6,378 nt of DNA. Source: an uncultured Clostridium sp. Its GTDB lineage: Bacteria > Bacillota > Clostridia > TANB77 > CAG-508. Shown piece by piece: positions 5,375 through 6,378 of this stretch (position 1 is the first letter of the stretch; each line of letters begins with the position of its first letter). Position numbers and translations under genes: made by a program. Location of the stretch: NCBI GenBank assembly GCA_946008205.1, contig CAMGAZ010000090.1, positions 1 to 6,378 of the forward strand. The letters are read 5' to 3'. The notes under the pieces are model-generated. The model had not been told where the DNA came from and searched no databases. It saw only the letters and a list, made by a program, of their open reading frames with translations.

Positions 5375-6378
5375 ATATACGTATATTGGAACTTTTTGCA
5401 GGTATTGGAGCATGCAGTAGAGCACTTGAAAGGCTTGGATTAAATGTTTATATAGTAGATGCAGTAGAAATTGATAAATATGCAATAAAAAGTTTTAATG
5501 CAATACATAATACTAATTTTGCAACTCAAGATATAACAAATTGGAATAAGGATTTAGATGTCGACTTGATTATGCATCGGAAGTCCTTGTCAGGATTTTA
5601 GTATTGCAGGAAAGCAAGCAGGTGGGGATTTTCGGAAGTGGTACAAGAAGTAGCTTGATGTATGAAACTATAAGAATTGTAGAAAAATTAAGACCCAAAT
5701 ATGTTATGTGGGAAAATGTTAAAAATTTATTAAGTAAAAAACATAAACATAATTTTAATAAATATATAGAAGCATTAAATGTATTAGGATATAACAATTA
5801 TTATAAAGTATTAAATGCTAAAGATTATGGAGTTCCACAAAATCGTGAAAGAATTTATACGGTTTCAATTAGAAAAGATGTAGATAAAAATAAATTTGAA
5901 TTTCAAAAGAAGAAAAATTAATATTAAAATTAAAAGATATATTAGAAAAAGAAGTTGATGATAAATACTATTTAAGTGAAAAAATGAAAGATTATATTTT
6001 AGATAACAATGATTCACAAAAAGGCACAAAATGGGAAGGCAGAGCAGACAATGATGTTTTAAATGCAAATGTTGCACATGCTTTATCAGTAAGAGGAGCA
6101 GGAGGTTGCCAAAGAGCTGGTGTAAGTAATTTTATTATAGATGACATGAATGAAGAAATAAAAGTAAAAGATTTGAAATTAAAAATTAAAAATGCAACCA
6201 AGAAAGGATATGATTTAGCAGTTGATGGTGATAGCATAAATTTGCAATATCCCAACAGTAAAACAAGACGTGGCAGAGTTGGACATCAAGTTTCTCAAAC
6301 AGTAATGGCTAATGATAATATGGGAGTTATTGAAAATCTAAAAATTAGAAAATTGACACCACGAGAATGTTGGAGACT
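5371..6378 (+). pseudogene. C5-cytosine DNA methyltransferase (Dcm/M.HhaI type), three frame disruptions, 3' end outside window
   Basis: Read across frames, this is a DNA (cytosine-5) methyltransferase, moving a methyl group from S-adenosylmethionine to cytosine in a target site. Motifs in order: I (SAM binding) LELFAGIGACSRALERLG in 5371-5577; IV GSPCQDFS with the catalytic Cys at 5579-5602; VI VMWENVKNL near 5698-5724; VIII PQNRERIYTVSIR near 5836-5874. A target-recognition region (5918-6345) leads to motif IX, RKLTPRECWR, at the right edge. The gene cannot be read straight through. An extra C at 5578 breaks the frame just before motif IV. A second extra C at 5633 breaks it before GSGTRSSLM. 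A probable one-base loss in the A-rich stretch at 5905-5917 ends the frame at 5919-5921, while homology continues in another frame (KLILKLKDILEKEVDDKYYLSEK). All segments keep conserved sequence, so the damage is recent or is sequence error. Target site unknown. It is the last gene of the operon in view. Confidence 0.85.

Noticed and set aside
5571..5921. Programmed ribosomal frameshifting in the methyltransferase
   Set aside because: Three shifts in one gene would be needed, none at a canonical X-XXY-YYZ slippery heptamer or clear +1 site, and no stimulatory structure is apparent.

Overview
This window looks like part of the early (replication/recombination) module of a temperate phage, or of a prophage or related integrated element, in a low-GC Bacillota host, most likely of the Clostridia. 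The base composition is very AT-rich. All genes lie on the + strand, tightly packed with GGAGG- or AGGTGA-type ribosome binding sites and short overlaps. The mix of proteins (DUF927-type ATPase, phage-style SF2 helicase, RecU-like nuclease fold, small unknown proteins, C5-cytosine methyltransferase) is typical of such modules. I cannot name a species or phage from the sequence alone.

Layout. Positions 3-1388 hold the C-terminal part of a DUF927/AAA+-like ATPase whose beginning lies off the left edge. Positions 1389-1703 are non-coding: an extremely AT-rich core with direct and inverted repeats, bordered by many GGGTT/AACCC words. This is a good candidate for the element's replication origin. 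A 61-aa unknown protein (1704-1889) follows. A 93-bp leader then carries three copies of an 8-bp half-site in alternating orientation that can form competing hairpins just ahead of the helicase ribosome binding site. From 1983 to the right edge the genes form one apparent operon: SF2 DEAH-box helicase (1983-3482), unknown 103-aa protein (3494-3805), RecU-like/PD-(D/E)XK nuclease with an in-frame TAA at codon 43 (3818-4237), unknown 70-aa protein (4227-4439), unknown 145-aa protein (4447-4884), small two-span membrane protein (4890-5213), Cys4 mini-protein (5213-5374), and a C5-cytosine DNA methyltransferase (5371 to the right edge).

How the genes fit together. The ATPase and the helicase are the probable replication motors acting near the origin-like segment. 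The nuclease would resolve branched DNA intermediates. The methyltransferase would modify the element's DNA, either against host restriction or for regulation. Two of these genes are broken as written. The nuclease has a nonsense codon just before its active-site residues. The methyltransferase needs three frame corrections, two of which are an extra C in the same octamer, TCGGAAGT. Either this is a decaying prophage or the read/assembly has localized errors; the sequence alone cannot decide.

I see no tRNA, rRNA, CRISPR array, insertion sequence or clear intrinsic terminator. I found no clearly new multi-gene system. The most interesting leads are the origin-like segment, the helicase leader, the doubled C insertion in the methyltransferase, and the 145-aa protein.
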